Shown here piece by piece: positions 25,360 through 33,390 of a stretch of DNA of 64,000 nt. The notes below the pieces were generated by a model. That model saw nothing but the letters and a program-made list of their open reading frames with translations. It did no database searches and was not told where the DNA came from. This stretch comes from Mycobacterium haemophilum DSM 44634 (GTDB lineage Bacteria > Actinomycetota > Actinomycetes > Mycobacteriales > Mycobacteriaceae). The stretch covers positions 186,001 to 250,000 of the forward strand of contig NZ_CP011883.2 of NCBI RefSeq assembly GCF_000340435.2, in the 5' to 3' direction. A program made the translations under genes and the position numbers. Within the stretch, counting starts at the first letter, position 1. The number at the start of each line of letters is the position of its first letter.

Positions 25360-26145
25360 ATAGGGCATCAAGAATGTTTCCGAATTTCCAAGTGCGATCG
25401 CCAGAGGTCAACGCCACCAAGTTGCGTGGCGGCCAAGGTGTTACCTCGACGATGACTGCCGCCCTGATGTGGGCGAAATTATCGGTTGAGCTGGATCACG
25501 CATGTAACGACATGGATAAGGCGCTGATGGCGCTGGCCGGGGCATGGCAGAGTCCCGCGGCGACGCAGATGATGCAGGCGGCTGCAGCGTATAAGGTTTG
25601 GCTGCAGGGCATCGCAACTCATGCCAACGCAATCGCCGAAAAGGCCTTCTCAGATGCGAGAGCCCATTCGCAAGCGAATAGGTCGATGGTGATGCTACAG
25701 ACGATCGCCGACAACAAGCGTCAGACAGCGAAGCTGGTCAACGACAACCTGATGGGGAAACACGCCCATGAGATCGCACGTCTTGAGGCCGAGTACCAGC
25801 AGTACTGGGACATAAACGCTCGGGCGATGAACGACTATGCAGCTGCAGTTTCGGCGGATTCGCCGGTGAAACCGTTTGATAAAGCACCGCAGATTATCAA
25901 CGAGCAGGGGCTGGCCGACGCAGCAAAAGCAGGGCGCCCACAGCAGAAGAGTTGACCTCGGTATTGATCATTTGGTCGAGCGAGGCCGGGAAGTCGATGG
26001 TGCAAGTGCCATTGGGCACCGAGAAGTTACGCACCCACGCAAGCACCAGCTCGGATCTGGTCGCCGCCTCGTCGACGGGTCTCGGTAGGGCGCAGAACGC
26101 CAGCGCTGCAACGATTTTCGGTCCACACTTCGGCGCACGCGGCGT
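25360..26145 (+). repeat. tandem PPE unit, copy 2
   Basis: Second, more complete copy of the unit described at 24226-24955. It contains the PPE gene at 25374 and the small gene at 25997. Divergence is substantial at the protein level, so the duplication is not recent. Confidence 0.65.
25374..25955 (+). CDS. PPE-family protein, domain-only, paralogue
   Basis: A 193-residue PPE domain starting MFPNFQVRSPEVNATKLRGG; the PPE triplet has become SPE. WSPAATQMM-like turn is AGAWQSPAATQMMQAAAAY, followed by NKRQTAKLVNDNLMGKHAHE and YQQYWDINARAMNDYAAAV. It ends APQIINEQGLADAAKAGRPQ. Length and order match the copy at 24240, without any long repeat tail. It has no PE gene directly upstream; the PE protein at 23871 could serve both PPE proteins. 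Confidence 0.78.
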   Translation: MFPNFQVRSPEVNATKLRGGQGVTSTMTAALMWAKLSVELDHACNDMDKALMALAGAWQSPAATQMMQAAAAYKVWLQGIATHANAIAEKAFSDARAHSQANRSMVMLQTIADNKRQTAKLVNDNLMGKHAHEIARLEAEYQQYWDINARAMNDYAAAVSADSPVKPFDKAPQIINEQGLADAAKAGRPQQKS

Positions 26146-26260
26146 CCGGGGCCGAGTTGAGGCGCTTACTTTACAAATCCTAGTCGCAGTGTCCCACTGT
26201 GCCGTGGGCTACATTCGCGACTCGGCAACCATGAGATGGCGACAAGTGGGGCGGATTTGA
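25997..26260 (+). CDS. small protein, possibly EspC/DUF2580-like, may be degraded
   Basis: An 87-residue frame starting MVQVPLGTEKLRTHASTSSD, with GGGAAG close upstream. The N-terminal pattern V-x-LxxxKLRTHAS-x-x-D resembles the start of ESX-1 secretion-associated EspC/DUF2580 proteins, which have a WXG100-like helical fold. The second half is less convincing and lacks the usual helix and YxxxD/E signal. A shrunken version follows PPE copy 1. Alternative: a chance frame inside the repeat. Confidence is low. Confidence 0.35.
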   Translation: MVQVPLGTEKLRTHASTSSDLVAASSTGLGRAQNASAATIFGPHFGARGVRGRVEALTLQILVAVSHCAVGYIRDSATMRWRQVGRI

Positions 26261-26557
26261 CCACAGATTCAGATCAAACCCAGTGGACGGTGGACGGTCT
26301 GCTCAAACTGTTCGATGTGCAGGCTCACGGGGCACGACGGCCGCGACGTGGTGGAAGGTACCCAGGTGGTCGCCCAAGCGATTATCGCTGCAGCAAAGCG
26401 ATTCCCGGACAAGTCGGTGCGTTCGGTGCACGCCGTATCCTCCCGTGCTGTTGCGGTGGGCGCGCCCGTCGAGCTCGTCATCGACGTCGTGCATGAAGGC
26501 CGGTCCACCGCCACCACTTGCTCAGGAATCGTTGATCCGGCCGTTGCGCGCCAGTGA
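26236..26557 (+). pseudogene. acyl-CoA thioesterase (TesB-like) remnant
   Basis: The first frame reads DSDQTQWTVDGLLKLFDVQ (from ATG 26236); after a frameshift near 26330 a second frame continues DGRDVVEGTQVVAQAIIAAA, KRFPDKSVRSVHAVSSRAVA and PVELVIDVVHEGRSTATT, then stops at 26557. This is the N-terminal hot-dog domain of a TesB-type acyl-CoA thioesterase; the second hot-dog domain is missing. Frameshift plus truncation make it non-functional. Confidence 0.75.
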
Positions 26558-26603
26558 CACCGCAATCGAGTCTCGGTCACGTTTCTAACTGCTGGGAAAC
26601 GTC

Positions 26604-26809
26604 GATGTACTTCACCATCACCCACCCGATGCACAGCCATCCCTACAACCCGGAGTTGTTGAGTGGGGACAGTATTGCGGCGCCGCCGCGATGCGGCGGG
26701 TCGGGGCTGGCTGGCAATTGACGTGACATTCACCAATTTCGCCGGCGGCAACCCCGCCAGCGACGACTTCAAAGCCGACGCTTACCTCACTGGTTTAACC
26801 CGAAGTTAA
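26604..26809 (+). pseudogene. fragments of a luciferase-like (F420-type) oxidoreductase and another gene
   Basis: ATG 26604 begins MYFTITHPMHSHPYNPELLS GDSIAA, the typical N-terminus of mycobacterial luciferase-like, probably F420-dependent oxidoreductases, but it ends after 38 residues at 26720. In another frame WLAIDVTFTNFAGGNPASDD then FKADAYLTGL runs to a stop at 26809; its family is not recognised. The remaining roughly 250 residues expected for the oxidoreductase are absent. Confidence 0.6.
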
Positions 26810-26991
26810 TTCGGGTTTGGGTGGATTCGTGGTGTGATGCCGTCGACTAACGAATTCACCTGCTCAACATACATATACGGCAGAGATAAAGTAGAAGCAC
26901 CTGACCATTGGGTGCTTCAGGTTGACGACCTCGACACTGCAGCTACCGTGACGACACGCCGAGAAGGTCCACGCCACTGACAGTTTCGATG
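26799..26991 (+). repeat. dispersed intergenic repeat, copy B
   Basis: Inverted partner of 18586-18822, about 90 percent identical by eye outside one roughly 45-base deletion. The left end contains AACCCGAA-GTTAA-TTCGGGTT, an 8-bp-arm dyad (26796-26816). It separates the pseudogene cluster from the CAP-domain gene. The stretch 26992-27213 after it contains no supportable gene. Confidence 0.8.
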
Positions 26992-27213
26992 TTTGAAGGA
27001 TCGCCATGGCCCACGTGCGATCATTGCAAGTGCATTTGGCGCTGAGCGAAGCAGGGCATCTGACCGCGGACTGGAAGCCCGGTGCCGACGGTGGGTTCAG
27101 ATCGCTGCGCATGCGGTCAAGCTCTGGACGTCCTGTCCACCATAGCCTCGCCCTGAAACTTCGCGCATTTTCGGGTTTCGCTGGTGCGGGTGCCTGCCAG
27201 TTTGGGGCAGTGT

Positions 27214-27714
27214 TCAGCCAGGCGCGGCGAACACGGCGACCGCGTATATCCCGTCGTTGTTCGAGACGCTTGCCGTCCCCGCGTCGGTGTATCGGCAGTT
27301 GAGCATGTTGGCTTGGTGGCCCGGGCTGTTCATCCACCATGTGACGACTGCCTGGTCCGAGTAATTCTGCGCTTGGTTCTCGGCTGCGGCCTTCCAGCGG
27401 TAACCGGTGGCGTCGATGCGTTGAAAGGGAGTCGATCCATCGCTGCCGATGTGGTTGTCGCGCCAGCCGTTGGTGGCAAGGTCATGCGCGTGCTGGTCGG
27501 CAGCGGCCTGCAGTTGGGGGTTCTGGTGGAGGGGGGCACAAGGGGGTTGCGCTTGCGCCCGTTGCTGGTTAATCAGGTCGAGGAGTGGTTGGTCTGGTTC
27601 TTCTGACGCGACGGCGGGGGCGCCGAGCAACATCCCGGTCAGCGCGAAGACGGCCGCTCCGATGCCGACTCTGTTGCCGGCCTCCCGACACGTCAACCGG
27701 CTGGTGATCTTCAT
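27214..27714 (-). CDS. secreted CAP (SCP/PR-1) domain protein
   Basis: A 166-residue protein with a Sec signal peptide (basic start, then VGIGAAVFALTGMLLGAPAVASE). The CAP domain follows: LLDLINQQRAQAQPPCAPL, PQLQAAADQHAHDLATNGW, ENQAQNYSDQAVVTWWMNSP and PGHQANMLNCRYTDAGTAS. The GHxxNML motif and conserved His residues fit the family; two Cys could form a disulfide. Actinobacterial CAP proteins are exported, with roles in binding lipids or envelope components suggested. It is divergent from the serine hydrolase pseudogene. Confidence 0.85.
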   Translation of the reverse strand: MKITSRLTCREAGNRVGIGAAVFALTGMLLGAPAVASEEPDQPLLDLINQQRAQAQPPCAPLHQNPQLQAAADQHAHDLATNGWRDNHIGSDGSTPFQRIDATGYRWKAAAENQAQNYSDQAVVTWWMNSPGHQANMLNCRYTDAGTASVSNNDGIYAVAVFAAPG

Positions 27715-28073
27715 TTGTGGATACTCCTTATCTGAGCACGGTTTTGGCTGGTCCCTTGTCGTGTATTCGATACCTCACCGCAGCGGTACGGACGCGGAGA
27801 TAACGGCGCGGGCATTGTGGTCCTTTCGCAGGTGCACGCGGTGGCGGGAAAAGGTCGGCACCAGTTGTCCCCTCAAAAAATTTCACGGCGGCTGGCGCGA
27901 CACACAGTTTGTCCGACGGTAACCTACACCGTGAGCCTGGCCGGCCAACCGATCGCGATCAGACAATGCGAAACGATAGGCAACGGCAGTGCGTTGACCC
28001 AGCGCGACGCGGCCGCTGCCGGGATAGTGTCTTGAGCCGTGCGCGTTAAACGTGGGCTGCCATCAATGGATTG

Positions 28074-28620
28074 GTGAAAAGGGCGGCCACCATAGCAGTG
28101 ACTGCATTGCTTGGCGCGGCGGGTGGTGCCACTGTCGGGACGTCTCCGGCGGCTGGCCTGCCTGAATTCGGCGGTGGTGGGCTTTGGGTTGGCTGATCTG
28201 CGCACCGGACGGAAAGTGAGCACCGACACGGCGTTTCAGGCTGCCTCGGTGAGCAAGCCGATCGCCGCCATCGCAATCACTGAGTCATTCGTTGATCAGG
28301 GTCTGTCGCTGAGCGCGCCGATTGCGCAAGATCGCAGGACTGCGCAACAGCACACCAAAGCCTCCGGAAGTATGGTCAGCACACCGCTCGACATGGCGCG
28401 GATCATGCGCCGATACGGGCATTGTCTACCCACCGCCGAAGCCGGTGCTGTCGCGTGTAATGCACCATGGGGTTTGGATTTTGACGTAAATCTGGACGCG
28501 ACGTACATGAACCACATGCCCGACGATCAGCCCACCGGGAACTGGTTCGGGCACTCCGGATTCAACTCGGGTTGGCTGGACTGCCCCCATGTCGATGTCG
28601 GAACGTGTAGGAATACATCC
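28074..28620 (+). pseudogene. serine hydrolase / beta-lactamase family remnant
   Basis: From GTG 28074 one frame gives a signal peptide (VKRAATIAVTALLGAAGGAT) and stops soon after 28190; from about 28160 a second frame continues VVGFGLADLRTGRKVSTDTA then FQAASVSKPIAAIAI, containing the S-x-x-K active-site motif of class C beta-lactamase-like (S12) hydrolases. After LSLSAPI there is a large internal deletion, then KASGSMVSTPLDMARIM and NWFGHSGFNSGW from the distal part. Frameshift and deletion disable it. The second frame runs without a stop into the thioesterase, which creates an artificial fused frame. Confidence 0.8.
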
Positions 28621-29097
28621 ATGCTTTGGGTTCCGTCGGCACCGGACACGCTCACGAGTAGCGACTTCCCGGTGCTGTGGCCGGTACTCACCCGGTGGGC
28701 CGACAACGACATGTTCGGCCACCTCAACAACGCGGTCTACTACCAGCTGTTCGATACCGCGATCAACGCCTGGATCAACACCAGTGTCGGGGTTGACCCG
28801 ATCACCACACCGTCGCTGGGCATCGTCGCCGAGTCGGGCTGCCGCTACTTGTCTGAATTGCAGTTCCCGGAAAGCCTGGTGGTTGGCTTGGCGGTGACGC
28901 GGCTGGGACGCAGCAGCGTCACCTACCGACTCGGCGTGTTCCGGGCCGCTCCCGAAGGAGCCTCAACACGCACCCAGGCACAGCCCATCACCGCGCTGGG
29001 GCACTGGGTGCACGTCTATGTCGATCGAACCAGCCGTAAACCGGTCCCTATTCCAGACGCAATCCGGTCACTGCTGACGACGGCTTGCGTTAACTGA
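28621..29097 (+). CDS. hot-dog thioesterase (4-hydroxybenzoyl-CoA thioesterase type, Rv0163-like)
   Basis: A 158-residue single hot-dog protein. The signature WPVLTRWADNDMFGHLNNAV YYQ carries the catalytic Asp of the YbgC/4HBT class (D-x-x-GHLNN), followed by ISTSVGVD-like and CRYLSELQFPESLVVGL and HWVHVYVDRTSRKPVPIP. ATG 28621 is preceded by GTAGGAA at 8 bases and gives a length close to the 151 residues of Rv0163. The frame upstream belongs to the serine hydrolase remnant. It would hydrolyse an acyl-CoA; the substrate is unknown. Confidence 0.83.
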   Translation: MLWVPSAPDTLTSSDFPVLWPVLTRWADNDMFGHLNNAVYYQLFDTAINAWINTSVGVDPITTPSLGIVAESGCRYLSELQFPESLVVGLAVTRLGRSSVTYRLGVFRAAPEGASTRTQAQPITALGHWVHVYVDRTSRKPVPIPDAIRSLLTTACVN

Positions 29098-29217
29098 TAG
29101 ATAGGTCGCAGCTCGCCGGATCGCGACTGAGATGGCCTCCGAGGCGGTCGCTTTCGCGCCAGCCACAGCCCCGGCCGTCATTGAGGGGCTCGCCGCGCAC
29201 CCCGTTATGCTTCGCGA

Positions 29218-29658
29218 ATGCCAGTTATGAGCAAGACCGTCGAGGTCAGCGCCGACGCCGCGTCGATCATGGCCATCGTCGCCGACTTCGAGGCCTACCC
29301 CCAGTGGAATGAAGGGGTCAAGGGCGTTTGGGTGCTCGCCCGCTACGACGACGGGCGGCCTAGCCAGCTGCGCCTCGACACCGAGATTCAAGGCATGGAG
29401 GGTACCTATATACAGGCCGTGTACTACCCGGGTGTGAACCAGATCCAAACCGTCATGCAGCAAGGTGACCTATTTACCAAGCAGGAGCAACTGTTCAGCG
29501 TGGTGGAGATCGGGGTGGCCAGCTTGTTGACGGTGGACATCGATGTTGAGCCCAGCACGCCGGTGCCTGCCCCGATGGTCAAGTCGCTCCTCAACAACGT
29601 GCTCGACCACCTCGCCGAGAACCTCAAGCTGCGCGCCGAGCAGTTGGCCGCCACCTAG
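29218..29658 (+). CDS. TB18.5: TB18.5 family protein (SRPBCC/START-like)
   Basis: A 146-residue polyketide-cyclase/dehydrase-like SRPBCC protein: SKTVEVSADAASIMAIVADF, YPQWNEGVKGVWVLARYDDG, then TVMQQGDLFTKQEQLFSVVE and a C-terminal helix with LLNNVLDHLAENLKLRAEQL. It matches the conserved TB18.5 (Rv0164) protein; ligand and function are unknown. The start at 29218 lacks the extra N-terminal residues annotated in H37Rv; there is no in-frame alternative with good signals. Confidence 0.88.
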   Translation: MPVMSKTVEVSADAASIMAIVADFEAYPQWNEGVKGVWVLARYDDGRPSQLRLDTEIQGMEGTYIQAVYYPGVNQIQTVMQQGDLFTKQEQLFSVVEIGVASLLTVDIDVEPSTPVPAPMVKSLLNNVLDHLAENLKLRAEQLAAT

Positions 29659-29819
29659 TTGTTGCCCGGATAGGGCTGCTTGCGCGGGGTCTGCCAGGAC
29701 TTTCAAGGCTGGCCTGGCCTTGTGACGGGGCCATCGAGGCCATAATGTGGCCCACACCACACATGTTTTATCAGGCCTCAACTGTCACAAGCGGCGCGCG
29801 AGTGAAGGGAGGGTAATAG
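29659..29819. other. spacer between TB18.5 and fadD5, no mce1R
   Basis: Only 161 bases separate these genes. In H37Rv the FadR/GntR-type repressor gene mce1R (Rv0165c) lies here, on the opposite strand (from memory). No fragment of it is visible. The spacer has a GGCCATAATGTGGCC dyad at about 29739 that could be part of the fadD5 promoter. Confidence 0.6.
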
Positions 29820-31421
29820 TTGATTGCGCAACTTGCCGGTCACCTTGCCCGCGGCTCGAAACCAGCCCAAGCGCAGCCCTATTTCGCTCGGCGGCAGAAC
29901 TGGGTTAACCAGCTGGAGCGGCACGCGTTGATGCAACCGCAGGCGACTGCGCTGAGGTTTTTTAGCACCACGGTGACGTGGGCTGACCTGCGGCGTCGCG
30001 TCACTGGACTGGCCGGTGCGTTACGTCGTGGGGGAGTCGGGTTCGGGGATCGGGTGATGATCCTGATGCTCAACCGCCCCGAGTTCGTCGAGTCGGTGCT
30101 GGCCGCCAACATGCTTGGGGCGATTGCGGTCCCGGTGAACTTCCGGCTCACCCCCGCTGAGGTCGCCGCCCTGCTGGAGGACTGCGAAGCACGGGTGATG
30201 ATCACCGAAGCCGTGCTGGCGCCAGTGGCTACCGGTGTCCGTGACATCCAGCCCATGCTGGGCACGATCGTCGTCGCCGGTGGCTCCTCCGACGATCACG
30301 TGATCGGCTACGAGGACCTCATCAACGAGCCCGGTGCTGCGCCCGAACCCGAACCGGTAGACATTGCCAACGACTCACCGGCGCTGATCATGTACACCTC
30401 GGGTACCACGGGCCGTCCCAAGGGGGCCGTGCTGACGCACACCAACCTGGCCGGACAGACGATGACGTCGCTCTACACCAGCGGCGCCAACATCAACAGC
30501 GATATCGGTTTCATCGGTGTCCCGTTGTTCCACATCGCCGGCATCGGCAACATGCTGACCGGCATGCTGCTTGGCGTCCCTACCGTGATCTATCCGCTCG
30601 GCGCGTTCGACCCCGGCCAGCTGCTCGACGTGCTGGCGGCGGAGAAGGTCACCAGCATCTTTCTTGTTCCGGCGCAGTGGCAGGCGGTGTGCGCCGAGCA
30701 GCAAGCCAAGCCACGCGATCTGAAGCTGCGGGTCATCTCCTGGGGAGCCGCTCCCGCATCGGATGCGTTACTGCGGCAAATGTCGGCGACTTTCCCCGGG
30801 GCCCAGGTACTGGCCGCATTCGGCCAAACCGAGATGTCGCCGGTCACGTGCATGCTGCTGGGTGACGACGCGATCCGTAAGCGTGGATCGGTCGGCAAGG
30901 TCATCCCGACGGTCGCCGCCCGGGTGGTCGACGAGAACATGGACGACGTGGCCGTCGGTGAGGTGGGGGAAATCGTCTACCGGGCGCCAACATTGATGAG
31001 CGGCTACTGGAACAACCCGGCGGCTACCGCGGAGGCGTTTGCTGGCGGTTGGTTCCATTCCGGGGACCTCGTTCGAATGGACGAGGACGGCTACGTCTGG
31101 GTGGTGGATCGCAAGAAGGACATGATCATCTCCGGTGGTGAGAACATCTACTGCGCCGAGGTGGAGAACGTTCTCGCTAGCCATCCCGACATCGTCGAGG
31201 TGGCCATCATCGGGCGGGCCCACGAAAAGTGGGGCGAGGTGCCGATCGCGGTCGCGGCTGTAACGAATGAGCACCTGCGGCTCGAAGAACTAACTGAGTT
31301 CCTGACCGACCGGCTCGCGCGCTACAAGCATCCCGCAGCGCTTGAGGTCGTTGACAGGTTGCCTCGCAACCCGGCCGGGAAGGTGCTCAAAACTGAACTG
31401 CGATTGCGCTTTGGCGCTTAG
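29820..31421 (+). CDS. fadD5: fatty-acyl-CoA/AMP ligase FadD5, first gene of the mce1 operon
   Basis: A 533-residue adenylate-forming enzyme. ATP-binding motif MYTSGTTGRPKGAV is near residue 190, followed by GFIGVPLFHIAGIG, AAFGQTEMSPVTCML, the hinge region GWFHSGDLVRMDEDGYVWVVDRKKDMI and the C-terminal catalytic Lys in RNPAGKVLKTEL. It activates fatty acids, probably those imported or recycled by the Mce1 system. The start is TTG 29820, with AGGGAGGG 6 bases upstream. It lies 272 bases before yrbE1A in the same orientation and is operonic with mce1 in M. tuberculosis. Confidence 0.93.
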   Translation: MIAQLAGHLARGSKPAQAQPYFARRQNWVNQLERHALMQPQATALRFFSTTVTWADLRRRVTGLAGALRRGGVGFGDRVMILMLNRPEFVESVLAANMLGAIAVPVNFRLTPAEVAALLEDCEARVMITEAVLAPVATGVRDIQPMLGTIVVAGGSSDDHVIGYEDLINEPGAAPEPEPVDIANDSPALIMYTSGTTGRPKGAVLTHTNLAGQTMTSLYTSGANINSDIGFIGVPLFHIAGIGNMLTGMLLGVPTVIYPLGAFDPGQLLDVLAAEKVTSIFLVPAQWQAVCAEQQAKPRDLKLRVISWGAAPASDALLRQMSATFPGAQVLAAFGQTEMSPVTCMLLGDDAIRKRGSVGKVIPTVAARVVDENMDDVAVGEVGEIVYRAPTLMSGYWNNPAATAEAFAGGWFHSGDLVRMDEDGYVWVVDRKKDMIISGGENIYCAEVENVLASHPDIVEVAIIGRAHEKWGEVPIAVAAVTNEHLRLEELTEFLTDRLARYKHPAALEVVDRLPRNPAGKVLKTELRLRFGA

Positions 31422-31693
31422 AAGGATTCTGAAAGACATTCTGTATCAAGATATTCGACAACCGGAGGGGATCGCTGACACAGTCGAAAATATTCGCTGG
31501 GCGTTGACGAAAGGTCAATTGGGCAGATGCAATGCACATGCAGTCGACCATCGGGTACATTCCTGTGGTCTCCGTTACCACCTGCGGGTAGGGAGCCGAT
31601 GGTCACTGCAGTACGGTCGGAGCAAGGAGGTGGCGTGCGACACGATCTGCCGCGGCGTCGCGACGTCCGTGGTTCCGGTGTAAGGGGGCAGCG
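31422..31693 (+). other. spacer between fadD5 and yrbE1A
   Basis: A 272-base gap, slightly AT-richer than its neighbours, with no gene. A weak internal promoter is possible, but no clear -10/-35 pair was found. Confidence 0.4.
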
Positions 31694-32497
31694 GTGACGA
31701 CGGAGACGCGCCCGAGCCTGATCGGGTACGCCCGTGACCAACTTCAGACGCCGCTGGCCCTTGTTGGCGGGTTCTTCCGGATGCTCGTGCTGACCGGAAA
31801 GGCGTTGTTCCGGTGGCCATTCCAATGGCGCGAGTTCATCTTGCAGTGTTGGTTCATCATGCGGGTCGCGTTCCTGCCCACCGTCATGGTGTCGATTCCG
31901 CTGACCGTGTTGCTGATCTTCACCCTCAACGTTCTGTTGGCGCAGTTCGGCGCCGCTGACTTATCCGGCGCGGGCGCGGCGATCGGCGCGGTCACCCAGC
32001 TCGGCCCGTTGACCACGGTGTTGGTGGTGGCCGGCGCCGGATCGACGGCGATCTGTGCAGACCTGGGCGCGCGCACCATCCGCGAGGAGATCGACGCGAT
32101 GGAGGTGCTCGGCATTGACCCCATTCATCGGCTGGTCGTGCCCCGGGTCGTCGCCGCGACGCTGGTCGCCACGCTGCTCAATGGCTTGGTCATCACCGTG
32201 GGCCTGGTGGGCGGCTACCTCTTCGGGGTTTACCTGCAGAATGTGTCGGGCGGCGCCTATCTCGCCACCCTGACCACTATTACCGGCCTGCCTGAGGTGG
32301 TCATCGCGACTGTCAAAGCCGCGACGTTCGGACTCATCGCCGGCTTGGTCGGCTGTTACCGTGGGCTGACCGTGCGTGGCGGCTCCAAAGGGCTGGGCAC
32401 CGCCGTCAACGAGACCGTGGTGCTGTGCGTGGTTGCGTTGTACGCGGTCAACGTGGTGCTGACCACCATCGGCGTGCGCTTCGGAACGGGACGCTGA
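31694..32497 (+). CDS. yrbE1A: Mce1 permease subunit YrbE1A
   Basis: A 267-residue integral membrane protein of the MlaE/YrbE permease family. Five to six hydrophobic helices are visible; the conserved EQ-loop region is IREEIDAMEVLGIDPIHRLV PR, which contacts an MlaF-type ATPase. YrbE1A and YrbE1B form the membrane channel of the Mce1 fatty/mycolic acid importer. GTG 31694 follows TAAGGGGGC. The following yrbE1B begins 18 bases after its stop. Confidence 0.94.
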   Translation: MTTETRPSLIGYARDQLQTPLALVGGFFRMLVLTGKALFRWPFQWREFILQCWFIMRVAFLPTVMVSIPLTVLLIFTLNVLLAQFGAADLSGAGAAIGAVTQLGPLTTVLVVAGAGSTAICADLGARTIREEIDAMEVLGIDPIHRLVVPRVVAATLVATLLNGLVITVGLVGGYLFGVYLQNVSGGAYLATLTTITGLPEVVIATVKAATFGLIAGLVGCYRGLTVRGGSKGLGTAVNETVVLCVVALYAVNVVLTTIGVRFGTGR

Positions 32498-32498
32498 C

Positions 32499-32519
32499 AT
32501 GACTGGATCTCTGACATGA
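32499..32519 (+). other. six-codon mini-frame before yrbE1B
   Basis: ATG 32499 opens MTGSLT and stops at TGA 32517-32519, overlapping the yrbE1B ATG at 32516 (ATGA). It results from a 17-base tandem duplication (CTGACATGAC at 32494 and 32511). It may couple translation between yrbE1A and yrbE1B or be incidental. Confidence 0.3.
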
Positions 32520-33385
32520 CAACAGCGGCCGTGTTGCGCGCCCGCTTCCCGCGGGCCGTCGCCAATCTGAACCGTTACGGCGGAGCCGCAGCCCGCGGCA
32601 TCGACGACATCGGCCAGATGACCTGGTTTGGCCTGGTCGCCCTCGGGAACATCCCTAATGCGCTGAGCCGCTATCGTAAGGAAACGCTGCGCCTGATCGC
32701 CCAGATCGGCATGGGCACCGGTGCCATGGCCGTCGTTGGTGGCACCGCCGCGATCGTCGGGTTCGTCACGCTCTCCGGCAGCTCACTGGTCGCCATCCAG
32801 GGCTTCGCGTCGCTGGGGAACATCGGTGTCGAGGCGTTTACCGGCTTCTTCGCCGCACTGATCAACGTGCGCATCGCTGCCCCCGTCGTCACCGGTATCG
32901 CAATGGCGGCCACCGTCGGCGCCGGCGCCACCGCCGAACTGGGGGCGATGCGGATCAGCGAAGAGATTGATGCCCTGGAAGTGATGGGGATCAAGTCGAT
33001 CTCGTTCCTGGCGACCACTCGGATCCTGGCCGGGCTGGTCGTGATCATTCCGCTTTACTCGTTGGCCATGATCATGTCGTTCCTGTCCCCACAGATCACC
33101 ACGACGGTGCTCTACGGGCAGTCGAATGGCACCTATGAGCACTACTTCCGCACCTTCCTGCGTCCCGATGACGTCTTTTGGTCGTTTGTGGAGGCCATCA
33201 TCATCACGGCGGTTGTGATGATCACGCATTGCTACTACGGGTATCACGCCGGCGGTGGACCCGTCGGCGTCGGCGAGGCCGTCGGGCGATCGATGCGTTT
33301 CTCGTTGGTGTCGGTGCAGGTTGTTGTTTTGTCCGCCGCGTTGGCGCTCTACGGTGTCAACCCCAACTTCGCTTTGACGGTGTAG
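32516..33385 (+). CDS. yrbE1B: Mce1 permease subunit YrbE1B
   Basis: A 289-residue YrbE/MlaE-family permease. Helices start after WFGLVALGNIPNALSRYRKE; the EQ-loop ELGAMRISEEIDALEVMGIK matches its partner and binds the Mce ATPase, which is encoded elsewhere (MceG). The C-terminus GVNPNFALTV is typical. It pairs with YrbE1A. mce1A begins 5 bases after the stop. Confidence 0.94.
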   Translation: MTTAAVLRARFPRAVANLNRYGGAAARGIDDIGQMTWFGLVALGNIPNALSRYRKETLRLIAQIGMGTGAMAVVGGTAAIVGFVTLSGSSLVAIQGFASLGNIGVEAFTGFFAALINVRIAAPVVTGIAMAATVGAGATAELGAMRISEEIDALEVMGIKSISFLATTRILAGLVVIIPLYSLAMIMSFLSPQITTTVLYGQSNGTYEHYFRTFLRPDDVFWSFVEAIIITAVVMITHCYYGYHAGGGPVGVGEAVGRSMRFSLVSVQVVVLSAALALYGVNPNFALTV

Positions 33386-33390
33386 CTGCC

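Noticed and set aside
18586..26991. 8-kb composite transposon bounded by inverted repeats
   Set aside because: The first half (TetR, PE lipase, FAD oxidase) keeps the H37Rv order and no transposase is present, so a mobile unit is not supported.
27006..27302. 98-residue frame between repeat B and the CAP gene
   Set aside because: Its second half is the shadow of the CAP gene; the first part has no recognisable family.
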